From assembly GCF_040655735.1 (NCBI RefSeq), contig NZ_JBFAKK010000005.1, positions 310,001-374,000 on the forward strand: 64,000 nucleotides of DNA. Reading direction: 5' to 3'. The translations under genes and the position numbers were made by a program. Positions 40,055 to 48,384 of the stretch are shown here, in pieces. The notes beneath the pieces are model-generated. The model was not told the DNA's origin. It made no database searches and worked only from the letters and a program-made list of their open reading frames with translations. This DNA is from Phytomonospora sp040655735. Lineage in GTDB: Bacteria; Actinomycetota; Actinomycetes; Mycobacteriales; Micromonosporaceae. How positions within the stretch are numbered: the stretch's first letter is position 1; each line of letters begins with the position of its first letter.

Positions 40055-40088
40055 AAGGCGCCTCACCGTCAGATAGGTGGGGCGCCTT
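40055..40088 (+). terminator. Terminator of the cysQDN operon
   Basis: AAGGCGCCTCACC (40055-40067), loop GTCAGATA, GGTGGGGCGCCTT (40076-40088): 13 bp with one G-U, followed by a short T-rich end (TTTCTCG). It may also serve the convergent 40100 gene. Confidence 0.85.
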
Positions 40089-40099
40089 TCTCGTGCCCT

Positions 40100-41197
40100 T
40101 CACGTCACGTCGATCGCGACGGTGAGGTCCCGGCCGAGGAGCGCGGCCAGGCGGGCCGCCTCCGACTCGATCGCGCCGCGGGGCGGACCGCCGGCCTCGG
40201 CGAACCAGGAGACGGCCAGTGTCTCGGCGCCGGCCTTCCAGGTGCCGCTGACCACACCGGTCGCCAGGACGAGGTTGGCGCCACGGGTCACCGCCTTGCG
40301 GCGCTGCGCGGGCACGATCCGCTCGTCGGCCGTGCCGGGACCCAGCACCCACTGGTCGTGACCGGGAAGCAGCGTGACGGCGGTCGTCTCGGCCTGCGCG
40401 TCGAGGCCGTCGAGATGTTCCCGGGAGACCAGCATCGGCTCACCGGCGACGGTGACCTCGGCGAGCTTGCCTGCCAGATCGCCCACCCAGGCGGTGATCC
40501 GGCGGCGCCCGGCGCCCAGTCCGCTGCCGAGCCAGTGGGCCGCGTGGTCGAGCGTCGCGGGGCCGTAGGCGTCGAAGTAGGCGGCGACGGCCGCCGGCCC
40601 GGCGTCCTCCAGGCCGGGGATTGCGCTCCACGTCGGGCTCGCGGCGGGGGACTGGAAGGTCCGCACCCCCTCGCGGCCGGGTCCGAAGCACAGGTCGCCC
40701 TGCCAGGCGAAGGGCTTGAGCAGCGTTTCGCCGGTGTGGGCGAGTCCGGGTCCGAGGTGGGCGAAGCGGGCGTGCGCGGTCACTCCGGCGATGAGCTGTT
40801 CGCGGGTGATGGGGCCGTCGGCGACAAGGCCGCGGACGATCTCGCGCAGTGGTGGCCAGTCCTCGGGTTCGAGGCGGTAGTGGCCGATCCAGCTCGACCG
40901 CTCCCACATCCGCCCGGCCGCGCGCAGGGCCAGGTAGCGACCGGCACGGGCCGGATCCATGAGGTAGGTGGCGCCGCCGAAGGCGTAGGTCTTCATCAGG
41001 CGCCCCGACTCCAGCGCCCGGGCGACCTCGCCCGGCGCGGAGTCCGTCATCCGTCGGCGGACGGCGAGGTCGGCGTCTCCGGAGACGGCCGGCACCGCCC
41101 CGAGGCGGGCGACGACGTCCTCGGCGGTGTCGGCGCCGCCGGTGAGGAAATGGCGCCCCATCCGCCACGACAGGGCCTGCGCACGGCTGATTCGCAT
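40100..41197 (-). CDS. Winged-helix DNA-binding protein (HTH_42/AlkZ-like)
   Basis: 365 residues with the triple winged-helix plan of the HTH_42 family: GLVADGPITREQLIAGV, HTGETLLKPFAWQGDLCFGP, AYFDAYGPATLDHAAHWLG and LPGHDQWVLGPG. Family members include AlkZ and YcaQ glycosylases that open interstrand crosslinks, but the catalytic QxQ/QxD motif expected after the N-terminal helix is not evident in MRISRAQALSWRMGRHFL. A structural or non-catalytic role is possible. The ATG is set by TAAGGT 6 nt upstream. Confidence 0.82.
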   Translation of the reverse strand: MRISRAQALSWRMGRHFLTGGADTAEDVVARLGAVPAVSGDADLAVRRRMTDSAPGEVARALESGRLMKTYAFGGATYLMDPARAGRYLALRAAGRMWERSSWIGHYRLEPEDWPPLREIVRGLVADGPITREQLIAGVTAHARFAHLGPGLAHTGETLLKPFAWQGDLCFGPGREGVRTFQSPAASPTWSAIPGLEDAGPAAVAAYFDAYGPATLDHAAHWLGSGLGAGRRRITAWVGDLAGKLAEVTVAGEPMLVSREHLDGLDAQAETTAVTLLPGHDQWVLGPGTADERIVPAQRRKAVTRGANLVLATGVVSGTWKAGAETLAVSWFAEAGGPPRGAIESEAARLAALLGRDLTVAIDVT

Positions 41198-41203
41198 GCG
41201 GTC

Positions 41204-41209
41204 ACCTTA
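41204..41209 (-). promoter_or_regulatory. -10 box of the winged-helix gene (leaderless)
   Basis: TAAGGT is followed by 6 nt and the ATG at 41197. Confidence 0.45.
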
Positions 41210-41236
41210 GGCGTTTCGGCCGGCGGTGCCCGGGGG

Positions 41237-41824
41237 CTAGTCGAACTCCAGGCTGCCGAGCAGTGCGTCCATCGCCGCCGGGAAGACGCCGGGGTCGTAC
41301 ACATAGGACGGATCGGGCGGGATCATCGTGAAGGTGATCACCGACCGTTCGTGGTAGGCGGTGTAGGTCAGCATGCCGGGCCTCATGAGCGGCCATTCGG
41401 CGACCACGACGCGGAAACCGTTGAGTTCGAAGGTCTCCAGCACACCGCGGTCGGCCGGAAGGCTGTCACCGGGCGGATTGGCCTCCGCCGAGGCCGCCAG
41501 CTCCTCGTCGCCGAGGCCGTCGGTGTCCACAGGGGACTCGGTGTTCTCCCGGGTGATGCGCGCGAAGGCGGGCAGCCACGACTCCGGCAGCAGGTCGCCG
41601 CTTTCGGGGTGCACGGCGAACCCGGCCGGGACGGTGAAGGTGTAGTCGAGACCGGTGTCGTGGACCAGATGCGTGCCCGGGCCGGTGGCGATCGGGGGCA
41701 GATGCCGCCCGGCGTTCGGGTCGACTCGCGCCTGTTCGGCGGGGAAGGACAGCTTGAACGCCGCCGCCCATACCGCGAGGGTGATGACGATGAGGATGGC
41801 GGTGCGGATCGGCCGGCGCTTCAC
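41237..41824 (-). CDS. Membrane-anchored extracytoplasmic protein, unknown (second of a pair)
   Basis: 195 residues. A single N-terminal span (RTAILIVITLAVWAAAFKL) anchors an external domain with YTFTVPAGFAVHPESGDLL, FRVVVAEWPLMRPGM and TYTAYHERSVITFTMIPPD, ending in AMDALLGSLEF. This alternation resembles PsbP/LpqN-like sandwich folds (inference). GTG 41824 overlaps the stop of the upstream gene (GTGA), so the pair is coupled. Confidence 0.75.
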   Translation of the reverse strand: MKRRPIRTAILIVITLAVWAAAFKLSFPAEQARVDPNAGRHLPPIATGPGTHLVHDTGLDYTFTVPAGFAVHPESGDLLPESWLPAFARITRENTESPVDTDGLGDEELAASAEANPPGDSLPADRGVLETFELNGFRVVVAEWPLMRPGMLTYTAYHERSVITFTMIPPDPSYVYDPGVFPAAMDALLGSLEFD

Positions 41825-42381
41825 GACAGCACCGTCAGGTGGTTGAGGGCCGTCGCGCAACCGCTGAGGACCTCGGCGCGGTCGGCCGAGTCGGGCAGGA
41901 AGCAGTCGACGGCGATGATCAGGCCGGTGCCGAAGAGGTAGGTGGCCACGCCCTTCCACTTCTCGCCGTCGCCGTAGGCCAGTTCGATGGCGGGCAGGCC
42001 GCCGATGGTGCGGTGGACAAAGGCGCCGACGCGGGCGGCGTCGTCGCGGGTGAGCAGCGCGGCGGCCTTCTCGCGGGAGGCGACGTCGCCGCTGGACACC
42101 CCGGCGGCGGGCGTGAACTGCCGGATTCGCAGCGGCGACAGCTCGGCGAGGGCGTTCTCCGGGGTCGGCCAGTCCTGCGGCCGTAGGGTCGCCACGTCGG
42201 GGACGTTCTCGTCGGCGTTGGGATAGACGCTCTCGACCAGCGGTCCCTCGGTGTCGGCGACACCCACGAGGGTCGGAGGGACGTCGGCGGGCGGGGGGTC
42301 GAGGAAGGGCATGACGAGCGCGACGAGTCCCAGGACGATCAGCACGGCCAGGAGCCACCGCACGTTGACGCGTTCGGGCAT
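41821..42381 (-). CDS. Membrane-anchored extracytoplasmic protein, unknown (first of a pair)
   Basis: 186 residues with one N-terminal span (WLLAVLIVLGLVALVMPFL) and an external domain containing KGVATYLFGTGLIIAVDCF and SGCATALNHLTVL. The TYLF ... VxC ... C ... L pattern recurs in the lipoprotein at 48371-48946, so they are probably distant paralogues; the two Cys could form a disulfide. ATG 42381 has TACGCT 7 nt upstream. Confidence 0.75.
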   Translation of the reverse strand: MPERVNVRWLLAVLIVLGLVALVMPFLDPPPADVPPTLVGVADTEGPLVESVYPNADENVPDVATLRPQDWPTPENALAELSPLRIRQFTPAAGVSSGDVASREKAAALLTRDDAARVGAFVHRTIGGLPAIELAYGDGEKWKGVATYLFGTGLIIAVDCFLPDSADRAEVLSGCATALNHLTVLS

Positions 42382-42388
42382 AGGCGAC

Positions 42389-42394
42389 AGCGTA
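42389..42394 (-). promoter_or_regulatory. -10 box of the 42381 gene (leaderless)
   Basis: TACGCT is followed by 7 nt and the ATG at 42381. Confidence 0.45.
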
Positions 42395-42401
42395 GCCGCG
42401 T

Positions 42402-42875
42402 TCAGAGCGGGAAGACGGCGCGAATGTCGTCCCCGTCGACGCTCAGTTCGGCGCCGTTGCGGGCGAGGGCGGCGCGCGATCCGTGGTTGCCGGTGGTGGT
42501 CTCGGCGGTGACCGTGGTCGCTCCCAGGGCTTTCGCCTCGATCAGCACCAGTCGCACGGCTTCGGTGGCGAGGCCTTTGCGGCGGTGGGAGCGGGCCACC
42601 CAGTAGCCGATCTGGCGGCCGGTCTCGCCGTCGCGGTCGAGGCGGACGACGCCGGCGGGGGCACCGTCCACTGTGATCACGTAGGAGAGGTGGTCGGGTT
42701 CGGCGAGGCGGGCGTGCTGGAAGTCGGTGAACGCCGCGATCCGTTCGGCGGTCCAGTCCTCGCCGGGGCCGTCGACGGGCGGCATGACCTCGTTGGGCAC
42801 GGCCTGGGCGATGGCGAGGTCGCGAAGGGCGGGCACGGTGTCGGCGTCGAGGGGTCGCAGTTCGGCCTTCGTCAC
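42402..42875 (-). CDS. GNAT-family N-acetyltransferase
   Basis: 157 residues with the acetyl-CoA loop SHRRKGLATEAVRLVL, preceded by the beta-strand YVITVDGAPAGVVRLDRDG and IGYWVARS. It resembles GNATs that modify small molecules or amino-acid N-termini; the acceptor cannot be told from sequence. The GTG at 42875 has TAGATT 7 nt upstream. Divergent from acpS. Confidence 0.87.
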   Translation of the reverse strand: MTKAELRPLDADTVPALRDLAIAQAVPNEVMPPVDGPGEDWTAERIAAFTDFQHARLAEPDHLSYVITVDGAPAGVVRLDRDGETGRQIGYWVARSHRRKGLATEAVRLVLIEAKALGATTVTAETTTGNHGSRAALARNGAELSVDGDDIRAVFPL

Positions 42876-42882
42876 CGCGCGA

Positions 42883-42888
42883 AATCTA
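42883..42888 (-). promoter_or_regulatory. -10 box of the GNAT gene (leaderless)
   Basis: TAGATT is followed by 7 nt and the GTG at 42875. Confidence 0.45.
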
Positions 42889-42973
42889 CCCCTCCTCCGA
42901 AAGTACCGTCGGCTTCACCGCCGAAGGTGAGGCGTTGCTGTGCGTTTGGCGAATCCTGTGTAAGGGTTGCGGA

Positions 42974-43342
42974 GTGATCGTCGCGGTAGGAATCGACGTG
43001 GTTCTCGTCGAGAGGTTCGCGCGGGCCATCGCCCGCACCCCTCTGTTGGCCGACCGTTTGTTCACCGAGGGTGAGCAGACCACCGCAAGCGGGAATCCGC
43101 GTTCGGCGGAGTCCCTGGCGGCTCGTTTCGCCGCCAAGGAGGCGGTGGCCAAGGCTCTCGGCGCGCCCGGTGGACTGCATTGGCACGACTGCGAAGTGGT
43201 GTCGGATCCCGATGGCCGGCCGTGGCTGACGGTGGCCGGGACGGTCGCGGCGGTCGCGGCCGATCGTGGTGTGGCGCGCTGGCATCTGTCCTTGTCGCAC
43301 GACGGCGGGATCGCTTCGGCGATAGTCGTCGCGGAGGCTTGA
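42974..43342 (+). CDS. acpS: Holo-[acyl-carrier-protein] synthase
   Basis: Transfers 4'-phosphopantetheine from CoA to ACP, activating fatty acid synthesis. The 122 residues have the Mg ligands in VGIDVV and FAAKEAVAKAL, and the end LSLSHDGGIASAIVV. GTG 42974 is chosen because homology begins at IVAVGIDVV. A TGTGTA/TAAGGG region 7-11 nt upstream could be the -10. It opens the acpS-nnr-alr block. Confidence 0.94.
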   Translation: MIVAVGIDVVLVERFARAIARTPLLADRLFTEGEQTTASGNPRSAESLAARFAAKEAVAKALGAPGGLHWHDCEVVSDPDGRPWLTVAGTVAAVAADRGVARWHLSLSHDGGIASAIVVAEA

Positions 43343-43467
43343 GCCGGTGCGCGCCGGGGTATGCGGCGTTGCGGGTGCGGTTCGCCGAATCGCGCAAAGG
43401 CGGGCCGTGCGCGGTCCGATCGCGCGAAGGTGGATCGCATGATGGTTCGAGTCGAGGTCGGGGTCTG

Positions 43468-44889
43468 ATGCGCGCGGCGTTTCGTGCCGAGCAGGTCCGT
43501 GCCGCCGAGGCGGCGCTGATGGCGAAGCTTCCCGAGGGCACTCTCATGCAGCGCGCCGCGGCGGGTCTGGCCCGTCGTGCGGTGTTGATGCTGCCCAAGG
43601 TGTACGGCTCGTCGGTGCTGCTGCTCGTCGGGTCGGGCGACAACGGCGGTGACGCGCTGTACGCGGGGGCGATCTTGGCCCGGCGGGGTGCGCGGGTGTT
43701 GGCGCTGCGGCTTTCCGAGCGGGTCCACGCCGATGGGCTGGCCGCGTTGCGCGCGGCCGGTGGCCGTGTCGTCGACGCGCCCCCTGCGGCCGTCGACCTC
43801 GTCGTCGACGGGATGCTCGGCATCGGCGCCCGTGGCGGGCTGCGCCTCGACGCGGTCGCCGTGCTGTCGGCGCTGCCGCCCGCGCCCGTTCTCGCCGTCG
43901 ACCTGCCCAGCGGCGTCGACGTCGACACCGGTGCCCTCCCCGGCCCTTCGGTGGCCGCCGACGTCACCGTCACCTTCGGGTGCCTCAAACCCGCGCTCGT
44001 CGCCGGGCCCGCCGCCGCGCGCGCCGGGCTCGTCGAACTCGTCGACATCGGACTGGGCCCCTACCTCCCCGACGACCCGCGCGTCCTGATCCCCGACGCC
44101 GCCGACATCGCCGCCGCCTGGCGCCACCCGCGCCCCGGCGACGACAAGTACACCCGCGGCGTCCTCGGCCTGGCCGCCGGCTCCAAGCGCTACCCGGGCG
44201 CGGCGCAGCTGTCGGTGTCGGGCGCGCTCGCCGGGCCCGCGGGCTACATCCGCTACGCCGGACCGGCGGCCGCCGACATCCGCGGCCGCTTCCCCGAGGT
44301 CGTCACCTACGACCGCGCCGCCGACACCGGCCGCGTCCAGGCGTGGACGATCGGGCCGGGGCTCGGCACGGACTCCACGGCCACCTCCGAGTTGCGCTCC
44401 ATGCTCGACGACCCGGTCCCCGCCTGCCTCGACGCCGACGCGCTGACCATCCTCGCCAGGGAACCGGCGCTGCTGGCCTCCCGCGGCGCGCCGACGGTCC
44501 TCACCCCGCATGACCGGGAGTTCGCGCGCCTCAACGACGACGAGCCGCCCGGCGCCGACCGCATCGCCGCCGCCGAGGAACTCGCGCGACGCTACGGCGC
44601 CGTCGTCCTGCTCAAAGGCCCCCGCACGATCGTGGCGACCCCCGACGGCCGCACCTACGCCAACCCCACCGGGCACGCCGCGCTGTCGACGGCCGGTTCC
44701 GGCGACGTCCTCGCCGGGCTCCTGGGCTCCATGCTCGCCGCCGGAGTCGAACCGGGAATGGCGGCGGTGTCGGCGGCCTACCTGCACGGCCTGGCGGGTG
44801 CCCGCGCCGCCGAGGACGGGCCCGTGTCGGCCACCCGTGTGGCCGCCGCGCTGCGTCCGGTCGTCCGCGACCTCACCGGCCCGGCGTGA
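43468..44889 (+). CDS. nnr: Bifunctional NAD(P)H-hydrate epimerase / ADP-dependent dehydratase
   Basis: Repairs damaged (hydrated) NADH and NADPH. The 473 residues combine an N-terminal YjeF_N epimerase domain (RAAFRAEQVRAAEAALM, VGSGDNGGDALYAGAILA, VDGMLGIGARGG, AVDLPSGVDVDTG) with a C-terminal YjeF_C/carbohydrate-kinase-like dehydratase (TRGVLGLAAGSKRYPGAAQL, LTPHDREFARL, LKGPRTIVATPDGRTY, LSTAGSGDVLAGLLGSML). The ATG at 43468 lacks a strong ribosome site; the 125-nt gap after acpS may hold a promoter. Confidence 0.93.
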   Translation: MRAAFRAEQVRAAEAALMAKLPEGTLMQRAAAGLARRAVLMLPKVYGSSVLLLVGSGDNGGDALYAGAILARRGARVLALRLSERVHADGLAALRAAGGRVVDAPPAAVDLVVDGMLGIGARGGLRLDAVAVLSALPPAPVLAVDLPSGVDVDTGALPGPSVAADVTVTFGCLKPALVAGPAAARAGLVELVDIGLGPYLPDDPRVLIPDAADIAAAWRHPRPGDDKYTRGVLGLAAGSKRYPGAAQLSVSGALAGPAGYIRYAGPAAADIRGRFPEVVTYDRAADTGRVQAWTIGPGLGTDSTATSELRSMLDDPVPACLDADALTILAREPALLASRGAPTVLTPHDREFARLNDDEPPGADRIAAAEELARRYGAVVLLKGPRTIVATPDGRTYANPTGHAALSTAGSGDVLAGLLGSMLAAGVEPGMAAVSAAYLHGLAGARAAEDGPVSATRVAAALRPVVRDLTGPA

Positions 44890-44928
44890 CGCCCGGGTGG
44901 ACGGCCACGGACGAACAGTGACCGGACG

Positions 44929-44934
44929 TACGCT
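44929..44934 (+). promoter_or_regulatory. -10 box of alr (leaderless)
   Basis: TACGCT is followed by 6 nt (including an in-frame GTG) and the ATG at 44941. Confidence 0.4.
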
Positions 44935-44940
44935 GTGACC

Positions 44941-46050
44941 ATGCTTTTTCAGACCGAGGCGCTCGTCGACCTGGCCGCCGTCGGCGCGAACACCGCGCTG
45001 ATGGCGGCGATGACGCGCGCCGAGGTCATGGCCGTGGTCAAGGCCGACGCCTACGGCCACGGCCTCGTCCCCTCCGCCCGCGCCGCCCTCGAAGGCGGCG
45101 CGACCTGGATCGGCGTGGCCACCCTCGACGAGGCCCGCGCGATCCGCCGGGCCGGGATCACCGCCCCGACGCTGGCCTGGCTGCACACCACCGGCCAGGA
45201 CTTCGCCGAGGCCGTCACCGCCGAGGTCGACCTGTCGGTCTCCTCCCTCGCGCAGCTCGAAGAGGTCACCGAGGCCGCACGCGGCACCGGCCACCTCGCG
45301 CGCCTGCACCTCAAGGTCGACACCGGCCTGTCGCGCGCGGGAGCCCTGCCAGAGGACTGGCCGCGCCTGCTCGACGCCGCCGCGAAGGTCCAGGCCAACG
45401 GCCACGCCGAGATCATCGGCGTGTGGAGCCACCTCGCCCGCGCCGACGAGCCCGACGCCGACTCCAACGCCGCCCAGCTGCTGGCCTTCCTCGAAGCCCT
45501 CGACGCCGCCGACGCAGCCGGAGTCCACCCGCCGCTGCGGCACCTGGCCAACACGCCCGGCCTGCTCGCCGCGCCCGAGACGCACTTCGACCTGGTCCGC
45601 CCCGGCCTCGGCCTGTTCGGACTGTCGCCCTTCGCCGGCCGCGACCACGGCCTGCGCCCGGCGATGACGCTGCGCGCGAAGGTCGCCCTCGTCAAACGCG
45701 TCCCCGCCGGGACCAGCGTCTCCTACGGCCACACGTACACCACGAGCGAGACGACGACCCTCGCGCTGGTGCCCCTCGGCTACGGCGACGGCGTGCCCCG
45801 CGCGGCCTCGGGCCTGGGTCCCGTCGACATCAACGGCCGACGCTTCACCGTCGCCGGGCGCATCTGCATGGACCAGTTCGTCGTCGACGTCGGCGACCAC
45901 CCCGTCGCCGAAGGAGACGTCGCCACCCTCTTCGGCCCCGAAGGCCCCTCGGCCGACGACTGGGCCGAGGTCACCGGAACCATCAACTACGAGATCGTCA
46001 GCCGCATAGCCCCGCGCGTCCCGCGCCGCCACATAGGGGGCACGACGTGA
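44941..46050 (+). CDS. alr: Alanine racemase
   Basis: PLP enzyme that supplies D-alanine for peptidoglycan. The 369 residues place the PLP lysine at K34 in AVVKADAYGHG, the dimer/PLP segments HLKVDTGLSRAG and VRPGLGLFGLSP, and the C-terminal barrel with VSYGHTYTT (catalytic Tyr) and RICMDQFVVDVG. The stop overlaps the hydrolase GTG (GTGA), so it is the first gene of a coupled alr-hydrolase-tsaE run. Confidence 0.96.
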   Translation: MLFQTEALVDLAAVGANTALMAAMTRAEVMAVVKADAYGHGLVPSARAALEGGATWIGVATLDEARAIRRAGITAPTLAWLHTTGQDFAEAVTAEVDLSVSSLAQLEEVTEAARGTGHLARLHLKVDTGLSRAGALPEDWPRLLDAAAKVQANGHAEIIGVWSHLARADEPDADSNAAQLLAFLEALDAADAAGVHPPLRHLANTPGLLAAPETHFDLVRPGLGLFGLSPFAGRDHGLRPAMTLRAKVALVKRVPAGTSVSYGHTYTTSETTTLALVPLGYGDGVPRAASGLGPVDINGRRFTVAGRICMDQFVVDVGDHPVAEGDVATLFGPEGPSADDWAEVTGTINYEIVSRIAPRVPRRHIGGTT

Positions 46051-47189
46051 CCGAACCCAAACCGCCCGCCAGCAAGGCTAAGAAGGCCGGCATCATCGGC
46101 GCGATCGTCGGCCTCGCGGCCGCCGGGATCGCCGCCGGCGTCGGCACGCAGAGGTACCTGGTGCGCAAAGCACGCAACACCGACGACGATCCCTACACCG
46201 ACGAGCCCTTCGGCCTGCTGCCCTACGACCGCTCCGAGACCGTGACCAGCACCGACGGTGTCGAGCTGTACGCCGAGGTCGAAGGCGCCGACGACGCTCC
46301 CGTCACGGCCGTGTTCGTGCACGGATTCTGCCTCGACATGGGCACCTTCCACTTCCAGCGGCGCGCGCTGACGGAGGCGAGACTCCCCGTCCGGGCCGTC
46401 TACTACGACCAGCCCGGCCACGGCCGATCCGGCGGGCTGCCGGTCACCGAGTACGGCATCGAGAACCTCGGCGACGGGCTCGGCGACATCATCGACGCCA
46501 TCGCCCCCGAAGGACCCCTCGTCCTCATCGGCCACTCCATGGGCGCGATGACGATCATGGCCCTGGCCGAGAAGCGCCCCGAACTGTTCGCCGAGCGCGT
46601 CAAGGGCGTCTCCCTGCTGTCGACCAGCTCCGGCGGCCTGTCCGAGGTCTCCTTCGGTCTTCCGAAGATGATCTCCCAGCTGCGCCGGCCCCTCCTGCCG
46701 CTGGTCACCCGCGCGGCGACGATGACGCCGACCATGATCGACCGCGCCCGCCGCGCCGCCGGCGACGTCGCCTGGCTCCTGACCCGCCGCTACGGCTTCG
46801 GCACCGCCCGGCCCAGCCCCAGCGTGGTCTCCTACGTCGAGCTGATGAACACCGCGACGCCCATGGGGACCGTCGCCGGATACCTCAAGACCCTCATGGA
46901 GCACTCCCGCGCCGACAGCCTCATGGCCTTCACCGGCGGCGACGTCCTCATCATCGGCGGCTCCAAGGACCTGTTCACCCCGGTGGCGCACACCCGCCTG
47001 CTCGCCGAGGCCATGCCCGCCGCGCGTCTGGTCGTGCTGCCCGAGGCCGGGCACGTGGCGCCCCTCGAATTCCCCGACGAGGTCTCCGGCCCGATCATCG
47101 CCCAGTTGCACCGCATCTGCGAAGCTGTCACGGCCACACCCCTCAAGAAGCTGTTCAGCCGCCGTCGCAAGAAGGAGACCGGCAAGTGA
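46047..47189 (+). CDS. Alpha/beta hydrolase with an N-terminal membrane anchor
   Basis: 380 residues. An N-terminal hydrophobic segment (AGIIGAIVGLAAAGIAAGVG) precedes the fold: FVHGFCLDMGTFHFQRRAL (oxyanion region), YYDQPGHGRSGG, the nucleophile elbow IGHSMGAM, an acidic residue near GGSKDLFTP, and the final His in LPEAGHVAPLE. The position between alr and tsaE is conserved in many actinobacteria, but the substrate is unknown. Coupled to both neighbours by GTGA overlaps. Confidence 0.88.
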   Translation: MTEPKPPASKAKKAGIIGAIVGLAAAGIAAGVGTQRYLVRKARNTDDDPYTDEPFGLLPYDRSETVTSTDGVELYAEVEGADDAPVTAVFVHGFCLDMGTFHFQRRALTEARLPVRAVYYDQPGHGRSGGLPVTEYGIENLGDGLGDIIDAIAPEGPLVLIGHSMGAMTIMALAEKRPELFAERVKGVSLLSTSSGGLSEVSFGLPKMISQLRRPLLPLVTRAATMTPTMIDRARRAAGDVAWLLTRRYGFGTARPSPSVVSYVELMNTATPMGTVAGYLKTLMEHSRADSLMAFTGGDVLIIGGSKDLFTPVAHTRLLAEAMPAARLVVLPEAGHVAPLEFPDEVSGPIIAQLHRICEAVTATPLKKLFSRRRKKETGK

Positions 47190-47656
47190 CCACCGGGAGT
47201 TCGGTGCGCGTGGAAGCCGCGCGTGTCGACGACACCAAGGCCATCGGCGAGCGCCTGGCGAAGATCCTGCGCCCCGGAGACCTGATCGTGCTGATCGGTC
47301 CGCTCGGCGCGGGCAAGACGGCGTTCACGCAGGGCCTGGGCGCGGGCCTGGGCGTGCGGGGGAACGTGACGAGCCCGACCTTCGTGATCTCGCGCGTCCA
47401 CCGGGGGCCGCTGCCGCTGGTGCACGTCGACGCCTACCGGCTCGGCGGGACGCTGGAGGTCGACGATCTCGACCTCGACGCCGACGTCGCCGACTCGGTG
47501 ACGGTCGTCGAGTGGGGTGAGGGCCTGGTCGAGCAGCTGACCGACGGGCATCTGGAGGTGCGCATCGAGCGTCGCCCCGACGATGTGCGGGAGCTGACCT
47601 TCACCGGTGTGGGCGCCGACTGGTCGCGGCGGCTCGAAGGCTTCCGGGCGGGCTGA
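47186..47656 (+). CDS. tsaE: tRNA t6A biosynthesis ATPase TsaE
   Basis: Works with TsaB and TsaD in adding threonylcarbamoyl to A37 of ANN-decoding tRNAs. The 156 residues have the P-loop LIGPLGAGKTAFTQGL, VTSPTFVI, VHVDAYRL and VVEWGEGL. GTG start overlapping the hydrolase stop. A 71-nt gap follows before tsaB, which has its own promoter. Confidence 0.94.
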   Translation: MTTGSSVRVEAARVDDTKAIGERLAKILRPGDLIVLIGPLGAGKTAFTQGLGAGLGVRGNVTSPTFVISRVHRGPLPLVHVDAYRLGGTLEVDDLDLDADVADSVTVVEWGEGLVEQLTDGHLEVRIERRPDDVRELTFTGVGADWSRRLEGFRAG

Positions 47657-47714
47657 ACGCGTCTCCCGGCGTGCCGTCGGCGCATGCGGGCGGCGCGGCC
47701 GGTCGCGGCCCGCA

Positions 47715-47720
47715 TAGGAT
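47715..47720 (+). promoter_or_regulatory. -10 box of tsaB (leaderless)
   Basis: TAGGAT is followed by 7 nt and the GTG at 47728, the same box and spacing as marR. Confidence 0.45.
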
Positions 47721-47727
47721 GCCCAGC

Positions 47728-48384
47728 GTGCATGTACTCGCCGTCGACACCTCGACTCCCGCGACCACCGCGGCGGTCCTCGACGTGTCGGACACCGCCG
47801 TCACGGCCCTGTCGGAGCATCGCGTCGTCGACGCCCGCGCGCATGGCGAGACCCTGTCGCCGCTGATCGCCGAGGTGCTCGCCGAGGCCGGGATCGCCGC
47901 CGGTGACCTCACCGCGATCGTGGCCGGGGTCGGGCCGGGCCCGTTCACGGGCCTGCGCGTCGGCCTGGTGACCGCCGCGGCCATGGGGCACGCGCTGGTC
48001 GTCCCGACCTATGGGGTCTGCTCCCTCGACGCTTTGGGCGCCGGTACGACCGGTTGTGTGCTGGTCGCCACCGACGCCCGCCGTCGCGAGGTCTACTGGG
48101 CGGTCTACAAGGACGGGCAGCGTGTCGAGGGGCCGTCGGTGGACAAGCCGGCCGAGTTGTCCCTCGAAGGCGTGGACGCCGCCGTCGGCGACGGTGCGCG
48201 TCTGTATGCGGAGGTGCTGGGCGTCGAGATCCGCGACGAGCCGCGCTATCCGCCGTTGCGCGCGTTGACGGAGGCCGCCGTCGAGCGGATCCGCGGGTCG
48301 GCGCCCAGCGAGGTGCTGACGCCGCTCTACCTGCGCCGTCCCGACGCGACGCCGCCGCCGGGTGTGCCGGTCACTTCACCTTGA
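47728..48384 (+). CDS. tsaB: tRNA t6A biosynthesis dimerisation factor TsaB
   Basis: An ASKHA-fold partner that binds and activates TsaD. About 218 residues with VLAVDTSTPATTAAVL, VDARAHGETLSPLI, GVGPGPFTGLRVGL and VATDARRREVYWAVY. GTG 47728 is set by the TAGGAT box; ATG 47719 would overlap it. The stop overlaps the convergent lipoprotein gene by 14 bp. Confidence 0.94.
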   Translation: MHVLAVDTSTPATTAAVLDVSDTAVTALSEHRVVDARAHGETLSPLIAEVLAEAGIAAGDLTAIVAGVGPGPFTGLRVGLVTAAAMGHALVVPTYGVCSLDALGAGTTGCVLVATDARRREVYWAVYKDGQRVEGPSVDKPAELSLEGVDAAVGDGARLYAEVLGVEIRDEPRYPPLRALTEAAVERIRGSAPSEVLTPLYLRRPDATPPPGVPVTSP